DNA of 64,000 nucleotides from Norana najaformis. Lineage: Eukaryota > Annelida > Clitellata > Crassiclitellata > Hormogastridae. Location of the stretch: positions 7,591,413-7,655,412 of the forward strand of contig OZ029925.1 in the NCBI GenBank assembly GCA_964023275.1, written 5' to 3'. This document shows, in pieces, positions 35,501 to 47,400 of this stretch (its first letter is position 1; each line of letters begins with the position of its first letter). Under the pieces are notes generated by a model. It saw only the letters and a program-made list of their open reading frames with translations. It searched no databases and was not told the origin of the DNA. The position numbers and the translations under genes were made by a program.

Positions 35501-38500
35501 GTGCTGTATAAATCTCAGTTGTATTGTATATTCATACATAAATTCCCAAACAGATATGTTCACAGTTGGGCCCGCATTGCGCTACTGGTGGCAACTGATG
35601 GCCAGCTATAGGCCCCAATGTGGGCCAACCAAACGAGGATGTCATGATTACTAGTGTCTGATGAAGTCAATTCAACATGACTGTTAGCTTAGAATTAGTA
35701 GTTGCTAAAGAAATACTACTCATCCTAGTTTAACATATAATTTAACCAAGGGCGATGTGCCAACAAGATCGTAATCGTAATCGCAAGTGCATATTTATAT
35801 AGCGCTTCTTTACGGAAACTTCTCAGAGGTGCTCTTCCCCTGATAGCACAAGACAGTGTGCAATCGAATAGAATGGTCTTCAAGTGCTGACGAAATAGAG
35901 ACGCAGAAAGAACAAAGAGGTATGTCGCAGATTGAGTAGCAGCCTGTTCCAGAATGAGGAGCCGACCACGGCGAGGCTACCAAGTTGCACTGTGGCATTA
36001 CCAGATGTTCAACACTTGGACTTTTAGCCATGAACTACTGTATACTGTCAAAAAGGTGGAAGCATTCAGGGGCCAGGTTTAGAAGATTTAGCATCTGCGA
36101 GAACACGTACAGAGTCTGAACGCTCTTTGACATTCAGGCTTTCCTTCAACGCTTCACGGCCATTATTTTACCATCAGTACCTGGGACTGCATTAACTAGG
36201 TGATTCTGTAATCTAGTAGGAAGAGATTCAACTGTCGAACATAAGACATCCCAAGTTCCTAGAGGAGTTTTCTCACACCGGAAAACAAACATAAAAGGCA
36301 ACTGCCATAAAATCTGGACTTCGATGAACCGCTCAGTCTGATGGGAAGTGGTTTGAGAGTGGAAAGAAGGAAGGAAGGAAGGAAGAAAGCAAGGAAGCAA
36401 GGAAGCAAGAAAGGGAGCAAGCAAGGAAAGAAGCAAGGAAGCAAGGAAAGCAAGGAAGGAAGCAAGGAAGGAAGCAAGGAAGGAAGGAAGAAAGAAGAAA
36501 GCAAGGAAGGAAGAAAGGAAGTAAGGAATAAAGAAGAAAGAAAGGAAGTAAGGAATAAAGAAGAAAGGAAGGAAGGAAGGAAGGAAAGAAGAAAGAAGAA
36601 AGCAAGGAAGGAAGGAAGGAAGTAAGGAAGGAACGAAAGAAGGAAGGAAGGAAGGAAGGAAGGAAGAAAGCAAGGAAGTAAGGAAGGAAGAAAGAAAGCA
36701 AGGAAGCAAAGAAGGAAAGAAGGAAGGAAGAAAGGAAGAAAGCAAGGAAGGAAGGAAGGAATGCAGGACATGAGGACGAACGGAGGAAGAAGTGGAGGGA
36801 CAGACGAAGAGGGGGACGGACGGATGGACGGACAGACGAATGGGAGGCAAAGAGGGACTTAAGAACGGACAAACTGCCGGACAGATGGGCGAAGAGTGGG
36901 ACTAAAGTATGGGCTTAGGAAAGGACGCGTCGTAATTGTAATCATAAAATCATAGTCATAATCGTAAACTCAAGATTTCTATAGCGCCCAACGAAAGCTA
37001 AGTCGCGAGAAACCAGCTTATTAACCGGCACTCAGTCAAAGCAAAATAGATAGGCAAGAAGGATCCGGCTCCAGTTCATGATCCAAGAGTCAGGCAGGCA
37101 GTGGGATGCAGAAAGACGAACGGACGGAAGGACGGATGGACGGAGGGAAAAAGTGAAATAAACAGAGGGATAGGCTGACGGACGGACAGTGAACCTTCAC
37201 TGCGCAGAAGAGAAGATGTGCTGTGACTTCAGTTGTTCCCACCCGCAAACAAATAGCACATTCTCGCTGTCAGAACCTTGGCCCATTTGCAAGACTCTCT
37301 AGCAACAAAACCTGACTTCTATCCAGACCCAAAGAAAAGACTTCAGCATTTGTAGGACCCCGTGGTTCAGAAACGTCAGACATACATCATAAACACAAAT
37401 CAACAAATAACATCTTAATGCATATGTATTACATGTAGACGGATGGGCACATAAAAGCTCATGTTTTTCTGCTATGGTGATTTCCACTTCTTCTCACGAT
37501 CCGTTGCAGAGACGTCGACAGATGTTAAACTAGTATGACAACTTTATATTACAGTAGGCTCTACTTATGCATAATACTTATGCACATACCAATAGCGTGG
37601 ATGTATGCATATTATGCATATATATAACATATATATATCTGAGCATACTATAGTGCCTTTAAGGAGCCTAACAAAAGCGCTTCTCGTTAGCCTAACTGAT
37701 GTTGTAGTTCTACATAAACAACGCCAAGTTTGGCTGTATAATAATGTCACCAGTGTAGCTGGAGGTTTCCAGCCGGAGATGGTTTCCGCTGGCAATTTTG
37801 CGCATATGCGTAGATACCGATCAACATACAAAGCTGTATATTTTGCCAATGTATTATTATCATCATTATTATTACAAAACTTTTTAACATATGCAAATTC
37901 ACCCAGAAATGCAAAACTGAGGCGCGGTTAGTCAGTCGCCAGGTGAAATGCAACGAGATAACGAGATGTTTGAAAGCCAGTGAAAGATAATGAGTTTTTA
38001 GGCTTTTCTTGAAGGAAGAAAAAGAGTTCGAGGAAAAACATTGGTAGTCGGTTCCATTCTTTAAGGATAGCGGCGAGGAATTCCCCCACCACTCTGGAAT
38101 AAACTCTCCCAGAAATGCGACAGTTATCTAACCCATCATACAAATTCATCTCTGCTCCACCGCTTTCTGCACTGGCCTTTCACTCAAAACTGAAAACATT
38201 CCTCTTTCACAGATCCTATCCTGACTCCCCTTCTTCCTTTCTTCTCTCTCTCTCCGCTCCAATCCCAGACATCATCCATCGTAGCTGCCACGCTGTCTCT
38301 CTGCCTGACCTTTGGATCTTGACCTGGAACCGAACCATTTTTGCCTATCGATTTTGTTTTGACTGAGCGCCTGTGAATAAGCTGGTCCCCGTGAGGTGAA
38401 TTTCGTTGGGCCCTGTATAAATCTTGGGATTACGATTACGCGAGACCAGGACAGTTCTGCCTCGTGGCTCAGCCAAGAGACCCTTTACCCGAAGGTCGCA

Positions 38501-39583
38501 GGATGTGGGAAGGGATGGAAGGAGAGACTACTGGTTGAAGTAAGGTAGGAGTGATCATGGTAAGGATTTTATAGGTTTATATCGTACCCTGAATTCTACA
38601 TGAATCCAATATACTCTATATGTGGACGAAAACGATACACGACAATACTCTATGAGAGTCCACAGCACAACTGAAATTGACGGTGCACTTTTCATATTAG
38701 CTCCTAAATGCACATAACATAGAATAAGTGCATGAAACATAACATAGGACCCAGCTATGTAACTGTGTTATATAAAGTTACTGGAGCCTTGAGATACCAG
38801 TGATATCAGTCCTGAGAACTTTAAACTGGTATCACTTCATTGTGGTGAAAGATGTAAAGAGATGTGAATTTCATTATAATATTATAACATTACATATTTG
38901 TATATATACACACATACAATCACTTGTATATAAATAATGCAATTTAGCACGCAGAAGAAACTTGAGAAGAAATCGTTCAATGTACTTCAATAAAGAGGGT
39001 CCAAAGGCACATTTGCCCCAGAGGCACATTCATTCATTCATTCATTCATTCACTCATTCATTCATTTATTCATTCATTCGTTCATTCATTCGTTCATTCA
39101 TTCATTCATTCATTCATTGGGGTCTAACGGCATATTTGCCTCAGAGGCATGTTCATTCATTCATTCATTTAACTCGAAAGTCTAGATTTCAAATTCCCGG
39201 TTAGACAAAAGCGTATATCGGCATTTCTATTCCACTAGCACTATATAGCGAATTCAGCTATAAAATGAGCACATCTGCAGCACACGTCTGTTGGTAGGAT
39301 CAGACGACGAGGGAGAGAACTGCCCACCGGCCATCAAACGTTGCATATTATAGTTTCACTAAAGTGACTTACCGACGAGTTTGCTCCACTGAGCTGGCGG
39401 TCTGTAGGTAGGGTATTGATTGGGGAAGGTCTCTTTCGACCAAAGAGTCTTGAGGGTGAGTTGGTAGGATGCCAGTCCCTCACAAGCCCTTATTGCGTTT
39501 GCTGAAGGAGCACCAGCAACTGCACTGCAGGCGATGACCAGCAGTGCTAAGGATGAGGCAAGTATGTTCAAGATATATGTCAT
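32506..39583 (-). CDS. Mindin A: spondin-2-like protein, Spondin_N + TSP1 (408 aa)
   Basis: The coding exons in transcript order are 39583-39373, 35258-35047, 34496-34164, 33258-33018 and 32735-32506. They sum to 1227 nt, close in frame, and all have GT-AG borders. The 5' UTR exon is about 40090-39971, spliced to 39610. A signal peptide (MTYILNILASSLALLVIAC...) precedes a full Spondin_N domain: ACEGLASYQLTLKTLWS, YRPPAQWSKLVG, SHSGRYTLWSEG, then MIPSPDWFIGVD, DLPPMDAGTDRGFTFTSPNW and SLPPIAKLQL, as in vertebrate mindin (SPON2) and F-spondin. A basic linker of about 80 residues follows. The last exon is one TSP1 repeat with six Cys (DCEVSFWGDWSPCSKTCGFG): WGDW is a C-mannosylation motif and CSKTC an O-fucosylation motif. 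Mindins are secreted matrix and pattern-recognition proteins that bind integrins and microbial glycans. Paralogue mindin B is divergently oriented. Confidence 0.93.
33430..33590 (-). mobile_element. LINE family B 3' end fragment
   Basis: Contains ttatgtagcggctctccaag, aaaactcatcagaggtgct and agcgctggcgaaatagaggg. It lies in mindin A intron 4. Confidence 0.7.
34806..35045. repeat. 72-bp tandem repeat in mindin A intron
   Basis: About three and a half units of a 72-bp sequence (ttaattttaatgcctgta, ccctgtggcaatttcaatgc, ttttttgttaatttcatta). Because 72 is a multiple of three it creates an open frame on the plus strand with a 24-residue repeat (NFNAYTFF...), which is an artefact. It abuts the donor of mindin A exon 2 at 35046. 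Confidence 0.9.
35770..35990 (-). mobile_element. LINE family B 3' end fragment
   Basis: A gatcgtaatcgtaatcgcaa tail is followed by tttatatagcgcttctttac, tctcagaggtgctc and aatggtcttcaagtgctgac. It lies in mindin A intron 1 of the coding part. Confidence 0.8.
36350..36780. repeat. Polypurine (GGAA/GCAA) tract
   Basis: About 430 bp of almost pure purine on the plus strand, ggaaggaagcaagg-type units. Three overlapping minus-strand frames of up to 179-234 codons (Phe/Leu/Ser/Pro) are low-complexity shadows. It lies within a mindin A intron. Confidence 0.95.
36935..37110 (-). mobile_element. LINE family A 3' end
   Basis: Contains gtcataatcgtaaactcaag, tctatagcgcccaacgaaag and ggcactcagtcaaagcaaaa. 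Confidence 0.8.
38085..38440 (+). mobile_element. LINE family A 3' end with ORF2 C-terminus
   Basis: An open frame of 83 codons reads PSYKFISAPPLSALAFHSK, LKTFLFHRSYPDSPSSF and WILTWNRTIFAY. The noncoding end and a gattacgattacg tail close at 38440. This is the cleanest copy of the family here and defines its 3' end. Confidence 0.85.
39026..39165. repeat. (CATT)n tract, two blocks
   Basis: Two attcattcattcattc blocks are separated by a short unique spacer, and a repeated spacer (catttgcc...gaggca) stands before each block. Confidence 0.9.
39165..39350 (+). mobile_element. SINE family T, head-truncated
   Basis: A B-box-like agatttcaaattcccgg is followed by tcggcatttctattccac, agcgaattcagctataaaatgag and gacgagggagagaactg, matching other family T copies. 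It ends about 20 bp before the mindin A exon 1 donor. Confidence 0.7.
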
Positions 39584-40114
39584 CTTGGAAGGTGATGCAG
39601 TAGTAGACGCTGCAATTGAAAGCAATTAAGTACTTAGTCTAACAGTAATAAAATACATCATTTAATGTCACGTTTGTAGATGCCTAAATTGACACTGAAT
39701 TCAGAGCAGAAACTAAACATGGAAACTTGTGCGTTGTGATAGCGGCGCAATAGAAGTTATCAGATTAGATTGTAATAAGATGGTACCTGCAAAGAGTAAT
39801 GCTTCGATTGTGGATATCTTATTTACCTGTTATCATATATGAATGTTTCAATGAAATTAGAAAACATTATATTGATACCTGTTACTATTGTAGTTATCAT
39901 TGATTTTCATTTTATGGCAATTTGTATTTTGCAAAAGCGCGAAGACCGAATTTGTAACTAATATACTTACTTCGAGTCGATGCAAAGACGATTTTTCTGT
40001 ATCGTGAATTCTCTAAAAACAAAATCTGATCTCTTTTAAACCAGATATAACTGACTGTAGCATTCGGGTCCTTATTCTGTCTTCATCTGATGATATCAAG
40101 CAGACTGTATCTCT

Positions 40115-40122
40115 TATTTATA
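40115..40122 (-). promoter_or_regulatory. TATA box of mindin A
   Basis: TATAAATA on the minus strand lies within a tttttggtataaataaga context that is also found before mindin B. A downstream gctacagtc string is shared too. The inferred transcription start is near 40090, and the 5' UTR exon ends at a gaa|gtaagt donor at 39971. Confidence 0.75.
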
Positions 40123-40561
40123 CCAAAAACGAGCGGAGTAAGATATTTATTATCCTCGGTGCAACAGTCATAGATCAAGCTAGAGATACTCTAAAGACAT
40201 CCGTAAAGTCTCTAGACAACTGGCGGCTCATGCTGGATAGGCGAATGGCTCAAGGCTGTCTATATGTGTGTCTCTGCCTGGCTGTCTTTATGTCTGCCTA
40301 TGCTTTGCTGTCTGTTTGTCTCTGCCTGGCTGTCTGTATGTCAGTCTTTGCCTGACTGGATGTATGTCTGTCTCTGAATATGTAGCCTAGCGTATGTCTG
40401 CTTGTCTGCCTGCCCATTTGTCTGGATGTTTGCCTATTTTGTAAAGGCTGTCAGTCTGCATGTATGAGTGTCTGCCCATCGGCCTGTCTACCGGTCCGTC
40501 TGCCTGCCTAATGGGAGTCTGTATTTCAGTGCATCTGTCTGTCTGCCTGCCTGTATGTCTA

Positions 40562-40717
<156 letters not shown>

Positions 40718-41469
40718 TTAATGGATGGCATACGTTTACCTTGGGCCGTGGTCGCGTGCGCGCTGGACGTGAGGCTTAAGTGGAGAGGTCAAGCGCTGAG
40801 CTGCGATCATCAAAGTCTCTTTCGGAATCGTTGATGCAACTTCAGATGCACGCTGATGTACGTCTGAGAGTTCGTTGCATAGTGACTGATTGATTGAGTG
40901 AGTGAGTGAGTGAATTAGTGCAGCATCAGTAAGAATAATGTATCGTAGAGCGAAGCATTGGTCTTAGGTAACACATCAGATAGAAAGCTTATCTACAGTC
41001 AAGCTATTTCGGACGAACCCAGTTTTGTTATAAGTTCTTGTCTAAGGATAAATATCAAGTCATTGGTTTAATAGATTTAATAATAAATGTTTGTTTCTTG
41101 CTCCATTTATAAATAAACACATTTCCTTTTATATGGGCGCTTGACCAGTGATCGAACGGTTGCAGGTTCGAGCTTTGACAAGTTGTTTGCGCGCACATGT
41201 CTCTATTATCAGACAGTAGAATTTGCTTAAGTCCCGTGCCATTACCCCAGTCGGCACCGAACACAAAGCAAGCTCACGAACAGTAACCAAACTTCTACCT
41301 CATACGTACTTGCTTGCATACATACATAAATACATACAAACAGAGACATATACATGCATACATACACATATACCAGAAAGACCAATGTCTTGCCTTTGTC
41401 TGTGTGGACACTGGCTTGGTTGCAGTGTTTACTTGCCTTCGATAAATTGTTGTCGACCTAGAAAAGCAA

Positions 41470-41784
41470 TTGCAGAACCTGCCGCAGTTACTTTTGCATG
41501 TCTTAATTGTGATTGGTTTATCGGTGCAGCTGTTTGGAACCTCAGCCACCCCTCTGCTGTTTTGTGGCTTTGGGCTAGATTTCTCAGACGTCAAAGTGGT
41601 GTTTTGTGGGGCAGAGAACTTCGAGGAAAGGTACAGTTACACTGGAGCTAAACATATTCCTCTTGAGTTACAAGGGCATTGCATAAGGACTGTCGATGTT
41701 GTGTTTGTGGGCGAAGACGATTCGTACTCGGCCCATATTTGCTGCCAAAGCCGATTTCGCACAACAAAGATAGGTGAATTTTAA
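41470..41784 (+). other. Candidate coding exon, unrecognised
   Basis: An open frame of about 104 codons without an ATG reads like protein: a hydrophobic LLLHVLIVIGLSVQLF segment, then PLLFCGFGLDFSDVKVVFCG, YSYTGAKHIPLEL and VDVVFVGEDDSYSAHICC, ending at TAA. Possible acceptors (ctgccgcag near 41487, tcggtgcag near 41529) precede it. There are four or more Cys. I do not recognise a family, and it may be chance. The rest of 40740-42430 shows no gene. Confidence 0.3.
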
Positions 41785-42461
41785 ATTATCTTGTCGTCTT
41801 GAAGGAAAAATTTGATATTAAACATGACTTCGGTAAGTAGAGGAAATAGAAGCCCAAGAGATCGTTCAAGCAATCTGCACTTTTGCGGTCGTAATTTGAA
41901 AAACCTAACTTTGACGAACGAAGCTGCATCAAACGGCTTCTTGAACTCATTGGCTGTGTAAATCAATCACAGTATTTTTCAGAACTGCTTTCTTCGCACC
42001 CGCAATTTATGGAGGCTGCACGAACCGTCTTAAACTAGAACAGAACAGAGCCAAATTGGGAATTATTGTTTTTCTTTGATCCACATAAATCGAAGGTAGA
42101 GAAACAAATTAATCGTCCTTGTGGACCAAAAGTTTTACTAGTTGACTGTAGTGTGAGGTAAGCGGTTCCAATCTTGCCAGAGCAGAAGATAATTTAAGGC
42201 AAATGAAATAAATAGCTGAGTTTTGAGGTTGTTTTCAAAAGTTCTTAGCAACGGATTCAATGATTCATGGGATTCAAGGATTTGTGTGATTCACTTTAAT
42301 CATGGAATAATGAGATTCATAGGATTGAGGGATCTTTCCTGCTAAAAGGCAAACACGGCATTAACAACCGGTTAACATTCAGGTTGTCATTGGCTTGACA
42401 ATTTCACATTTACAAATCGAGACAAGACAAATCAAGAGTCATAGACCTGGTTATCCAAACT

Positions 42462-42720
42462 AGTCTTCTTCTTCTTCATCTTCTTCTTCTTCATCATCAT
42501 CTTCTTCTTCTACTTTTTCTTCTTCTTCCCCTCCTCCTCCTCATCATTCTTCTCCTCTACTCCTTGTTCTTCGTGGCCTTCTTGTGTTTCTACTTGTTCT
42601 TCCTCCTCTCCTTCTCCTTCTCATGCTCATTCTCCTGCTCATTCTCATTCTCCTTATCCTCATCGTCATTATCCTCATCATCGTCATCCTCCTGTTCCTC
42701 ATCATCATCATCTCTTTCTG
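42462..42720. repeat. Polypyrimidine (TTC/TCC/TCA) tract
   Basis: cttcttcttcatcttc grading into cctcctcctcatc and cttctcattct. Ser/Phe-rich and Arg/Met-rich frames are artefacts. Confidence 0.9.
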
Positions 42721-43495
42721 CTTCTGCTTGCACAACAAAGTTGCACTCGGATAAGTATGCACGTGAATCGCCGCCGTGTTTTTGATTATGTTGCCATAAA
42801 CAGCCTTCATTTGCATGACATGTATCTTACTTTCCTATAGTCGTAAACACTGATTAATACAGGCGCAGTAATTCCCTTCTCAACAGGGATAAGCTGATGG
42901 CGTAGCTCATGTATCTTTCTCAACAAGGTTGTTTCCTTTGACTGGAACATGTTGTACATAATTTTAGATAAATAACGACAACTAATGGCTTTATGGAAAC
43001 TTGTAAATAAGCTTATTCTTTAGGCTTTTTCATACCGCCAAGTTTATAATTGCCACAATTATTGATGCCCACAGCTGCTACAGCTGAAGCTGATGAAACC
43101 GGAGAAGACTAACTAAGATGCTTCTATTCGTCCCTGGATGTGATAAAGCGCTGTCGCTGAAACAGGAAGTGGGTGATAAATGGAGGAATGTTGTGCCATC
43201 CTCCCATTCTCTTGTAGAGGACTTAAATATTGGTTTCATCTATTTAGGCTGAAGGGTTATACATTTGAAACATGTGTTGAGAGCTTGCTCTTCAACCAAT
43301 GGATGTAATCTTTTCTAATATCGAAAACAATTCGCACGTGTTGTGCAACATTTTCTTGAACTGGGTAGACAAGGTTGTTTTTCGAGCATACTTCATCTTT
43401 GGCCAAGTCCTTTCACAGTGGCTGGTCCAATTTTTTAAACCAACTCTTCACGTGTGATTAGCCAAATCCTACAATACTTCTGTGTTCTCGTCTAC

Positions 43496-43691
43496 CTTCA
43501 TTCCAATAACTATTCAAGATTATCTTCATTCCGATCGCTACAGAAGATCACCTTCATTCCGATTACTGTAGAGGATAATCTTCATTCCGATAATATTTCA
43601 AGATCGCCTTCATTCCGATCAATGTTGAAGATCATCTTCATTCCGATAATATTTCAAGATCGCCTTCATTCCGATAACTGTTGAAGATCAT
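43496..43691. repeat. 28-bp minisatellite, seven units
   Basis: Exact 28-bp period. Each unit starts cttcattccgat (the first has cttcattccaat) and ends in an aagatcat, aagatcgc or similar block. Units fall into two alternating types. 42720-43495 and 43692-44180 show no gene. Confidence 0.93.
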
Positions 43692-44184
43692 CTTCTGTGA
43701 CGATTACTTGATGTTTTGTCAGGTCGCAGAAAAGCTTCTGTGGTTACACGTTACATGTAGTTACACTGTGATTGTAACACTGTGATCGTTGTAATTATAA
43801 TTTACTGTGTGCACAGCTGCAAATAAAGTTGCACATGAAAGCAGTATTATCTTACAAAGTATCAAAGCCAAATCAATGAACGCATGGGCTTTAGCTGCAA
43901 GGCAGCGTGTTTCAGCGCAACAATTAAGGACAAGCAAGACATCAAGACAAAATGAAATTGCTTTCTTCTTTACTGTTTGTTTATTTGCTCGTGGAAGGCA
44001 ATATCGGTTTTCACACCGTTATCAACTGAGACACTAAACCATTTTTGTACTGAGGCTCTGTGCAGGGGCACAGACAGTGACTCGTTTCAGAGGAATTCCA
44101 ATTGCATACTCCGTTTTAAAAGACCAACGCTTAACCTATTAGACATCGTAATTTATCCTGCAGAAAAATAAATATACTATGACC

Positions 44185-44335
44185 CCAGTCGTAAGTGCTC
44201 ATTATATAGCGCCTGTTCAAGAAAACTCCCGACAACACAAGACCGCGAGCCAATCTATTGGTCTCAAGCGCTGGCACAATAGAGGCAGAGAATAGAAGAA
44301 GAATCTCATGTAGTATTTGGCACGACAGCCTGTTT
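44185..44335 (-). mobile_element. LINE family B 3' end fragment
   Basis: Contains attatatagcgcctgttcaag, aaaactcccgac and agcgctggcacaatagaggc. Confidence 0.7.
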
Positions 44336-44339
44336 AGAC

Positions 44340-44640
44340 TAAGGGTAAACGGGCTTTTCAGTTGCTGGACCTAAATTTTGGAACTCCCTCCCTGTGTCTG
44401 TTCGTTCTGCTCCGTCGCTTTTGTGATTTAGTTCTCAACTTAAAAATTACCTTTTTCAAATTGCTTATCTGCCGTAGGCTGACTCTCTGTCCTGCGGACT
44501 GACCTGGATATTGACCTGATTGCGGTTTGGCTTTGGTGTGTCATCGGTTGATGCCTTGTGCATTAGATTCCGAAGCATTAGAAGTTTATTATTATTATTG
44601 TTGTTGTTGTTGTTGTTGTTGTTATTATTATTATTATTCC
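44340..44640 (+). mobile_element. LINE family C 3' end with (TTA/TTG)n tail
   Basis: Translation resembles an ORF2 C-terminus (FGTPSLCLF / SSQLKNYLFQIAYLP in shifted frames). Next come tgatgccttgtgcattaga and gcattagaagt, ending in ttattattattgttgttg to 44638. The same end is found inverted at 52321-52640 and as a stub in the gene 1/2 introns. Confidence 0.7.
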
Positions 44641-44769
44641 AGTACGAGGATCCGACCAAGGCGAAGCTACTATGTAAAGGTACGGATGGGGAACCAACCA
44701 GATTCCCTTGCGCTGCAGAGCAGACATGGTAATGTAACCTCGCTGTTAAGAACAGCTCGAACATAATGA

Positions 44770-45480
44770 CCCATACGTCCTATAGGCTCAGACAGGCCAG
44801 CGCACTAGCATAAGAGAACAGTAAGCTGCTGGTTGTCAGGTTAAATATGAAGCGTTATTTACGATTGCAAAGTCTCCAGGTTGGCGTGCGTTGTGTTGGC
44901 CTGTGTGTCTTAATGTAGGTATATGTAATTTTTACCTCCTGCAAATTTAGCCGTCGGATGACAGACGTAATGACATGCCAACGCTAGAGAAAATAAACCA
45001 ATCGCATCTGACGATCTACAAGGTACATTCGCTCAGTCAACTGGATGAGTTATGTAACCACAGCGCATCTGCTAACCTTCGCGTCTGCTTAACTCTCTCG
45101 TGAAGATGCCGCATCCCTTAATCCGGTTGTAAAAATTATCCGGCAACTTCACACGCCATCTTTGAAAGCCTTTCGCCGCAAACGACTTAAAAATCCCGAG
45201 TTCATCTATAAGGTCTGCCTGCATCTTTTTGCTTTCAGGGGAATTGGCAAATGAAATTATTACCTGCGAACATTTCGGGAGCGCAGAAGGTCGCATCGGC
45301 AGGCTCGTTAGTCAACTATCGTCGGTCTTGTGCTGGGAATTAGGGAAGGAAGGAAGGAACGATCGAACGAACATGCGAACGAATAAAGGACGCAAGGAAG
45401 GATAAAAGAAAGAAGCAGGAAAAGAAAGGAAAAAAAGGAAGAAGTTTAGCGCAGTATGATATTGCGATCAATTCGGGGTG
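44770..45480. other. No gene seen
   Basis: Unique-looking sequence apart from an aaggaaggaag stretch at 45345-45440. No supported exon. Confidence 0.45.
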
Positions 45481-45484
45481 TGGG

Positions 45485-45765
45485 TGCGCGATAGTCCTCT
45501 GGTTAGTGTGCCAGGGTGTCAACCCAGAAGTCGGGGTTTAAATCGTCGCCAGGGCAGAAAGATGTGGATCGAGATTTCTGCTCCACTTGCGCCACCTAAC
45601 AAGTTTATCTATAAATGAGTACACTCGCCGTACACTGTCGGTGGGAAGATCAGATGGAAAGCGAGAAGACTGACCACGTCTTCTCATATGCCGAGGCTAA
45701 GAATATGAAGAAGAAAATGAAGTCATGTCCATGGCTATCTCGCGGGGGAATGCTCTTCTTCTTCT
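45485..45765 (+). mobile_element. SINE family T, near full length
   Basis: A tRNA-like head (gtcctctggttagtgtgcca A box; cggggtttaaatcgtcgcc B box) is followed by ttctgctccacttgcgcc, acactgtcggtgggaagatc, atatgccgaggctaag and a ctcttcttcttcttct tail. Confidence 0.85.
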
Positions 45766-45844
45766 TCTGCCCAGGATTCGAACCCAGCTGGAAAAGGTAA
45801 TAGGCCACTCGGCCCAGAGCTACGTCTTTCCTGCAAATAGAATG

Positions 45845-45935
45845 ACCACGACTAAACGCCCGTGAATAAGGTGGTTCCCAAGACAGCTTCTTGGGACGCT
45901 GAAGACTTCTGGAGATTACGGTTATGATTATATGA
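45845..45935 (+). mobile_element. LINE family A tail
   Basis: Contains gcccgtgaataaggtggttc, acgctgaagacttc and ggagattacggttatg. Confidence 0.65.
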
Positions 45936-46604
45936 GCGAACTAGACACTAACCAAACATAACAGCTGTGCGTTGTGCCAAGTAGCGACACAATCTTATGG
46001 AAGTTCTTAAATTTGAGAGAAAAGAGCTGAAGATACGACGGTTATTTGATTAGCATTTCTTGTTTGGTTACAAGGAAAACCAAGAATTCTTCAAGTTGAA
46101 GCTGAACGATGTTTCGGCCAAAGCGCAAACTCGAACAGTCTCCAATTTCCATCAACCCTTCCTAGCTAAACCAGAATGGAAAAATCGACCCGTTAGTAAT
46201 TGTCCACTTAAAACCATGGACTAAAATCGGTAAAAATTTAACCACTTGGGTTCGACAAAGCACAGAGAGAAGAATCCGGTCGCTGTGCTCTCCAATTCAC
46301 CGTTGGTGGCCTATGTATAGATCAGATCGTAATATGACAGGTCGTTGAGTTCAGTGAAGCCTTTCACCTCGGGATATTCCGATGGACGGGATATTTTGTT
46401 TCCGACTGGAGTGCTTTCTTTGAGATAGTCCCGGAAAAGGCCAACAGCTGAGTAATCTTGGTTGCAGAAGAAAAACATGCCTATCTCTTGATGCCTGTGT
46501 ATGTGTTTTTCATAGCAGCACACGAGCGTACATACGAAAACAAAGCGACATACAAACACACAGGCATGAAAACACACACATACGCAGACCTCTGTGAGTG
46601 AAGA

Positions 46605-46815
46605 TGCCGGTTCGCATGCCGATAGTGTCTGTTTTTCTGAGATTTTAATCTCGGGCTGGGCATAATCCGTACACGGGGACCTTAAATGGCGTGGCGCCCA
46701 TTCAAACGGGCAGCGGTGATGAAGGATCTCACTCGATAAATTCATTGAAAATTAGCAGGGTCGAGACCATACGGTCGCTATATAAACATGTACATTTACA
46801 CTTACACATACGCAA
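46605..46815 (+). mobile_element. Interspersed repeat family V
   Basis: Contains ggttcgcatgccgatagtg, gcgtggcgcccattcaaacg, aaggatctcactcgat and accatacggtcgctatata, with a tacatttacacttacac tail. It is nearly full length by comparison with 29195 and 55530. The preceding 45940-46600 shows no gene. Confidence 0.8.
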
Positions 46816-47309
46816 AACTACACACACGCCAACAACCAGATGTACATACTTTCAGACACAATAGTTCGACGCATATACACATGCATAGGAACACCAGTCG
46901 TAAACAGACACACAGACATTGTCAGTTAAGGTGCTCCTTGGCAAACGTACAAACAGAGAGACACGCGCTAATTATTTCTTTCAGATGGAAGACCTTTCAG
47001 CTGAAGGGTTTTAAGGAATCTACAACCTTACCATACCAAGGATCCATCAAAGTCTCTTCCCATGCCTACAGATCTTCATAATTATTATTTATTAACCCGT
47101 ACAAGCTCAGCTAAATATATATCAGCTAAATAGAACAATATATTGTCGGTGGTTTAACAGTTTTCCCTGAGGCTTTCTTTTGAGGCTTTTTGGCACGGGC
47201 AAAAATTTGAGTGGAAAAGTACATGGAAACGCTTGGTAATGGGTGAGAAACAGCGCCGAGGAGGAGATTGAACTGAACAATATGATGCCACATAGAATTG
47301 CGCAACATG

Positions 47310-47400
47310 CCATGGAGACGCATGTCATGGCGTCATATGCCATAGCGTCACATGATATAGCGTCACAAGATATAGCGTCACATGTCATACAGCGTTCGAC
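47310..47400. repeat. 15-bp tandem repeat
   Basis: About five copies of an atgncatagcgtcac-like unit. 46820-47715 holds no gene. Confidence 0.8.

Noticed and set aside
36146-36872. Minus-strand open frames of 170-234 codons rich in Phe, Leu, Ser and Pro
   Set aside because: They are translations of the GGAA polypurine tract in all frames and have no non-repetitive domain.
43496-43691. CRISPR-like array of 28-bp repeats
   Set aside because: Units are contiguous with no spacers.
44465-44764. Frame with a 17-residue Asn run
   Set aside because: It is the antisense of the LINE family C tail (TTA/TTG repeats).
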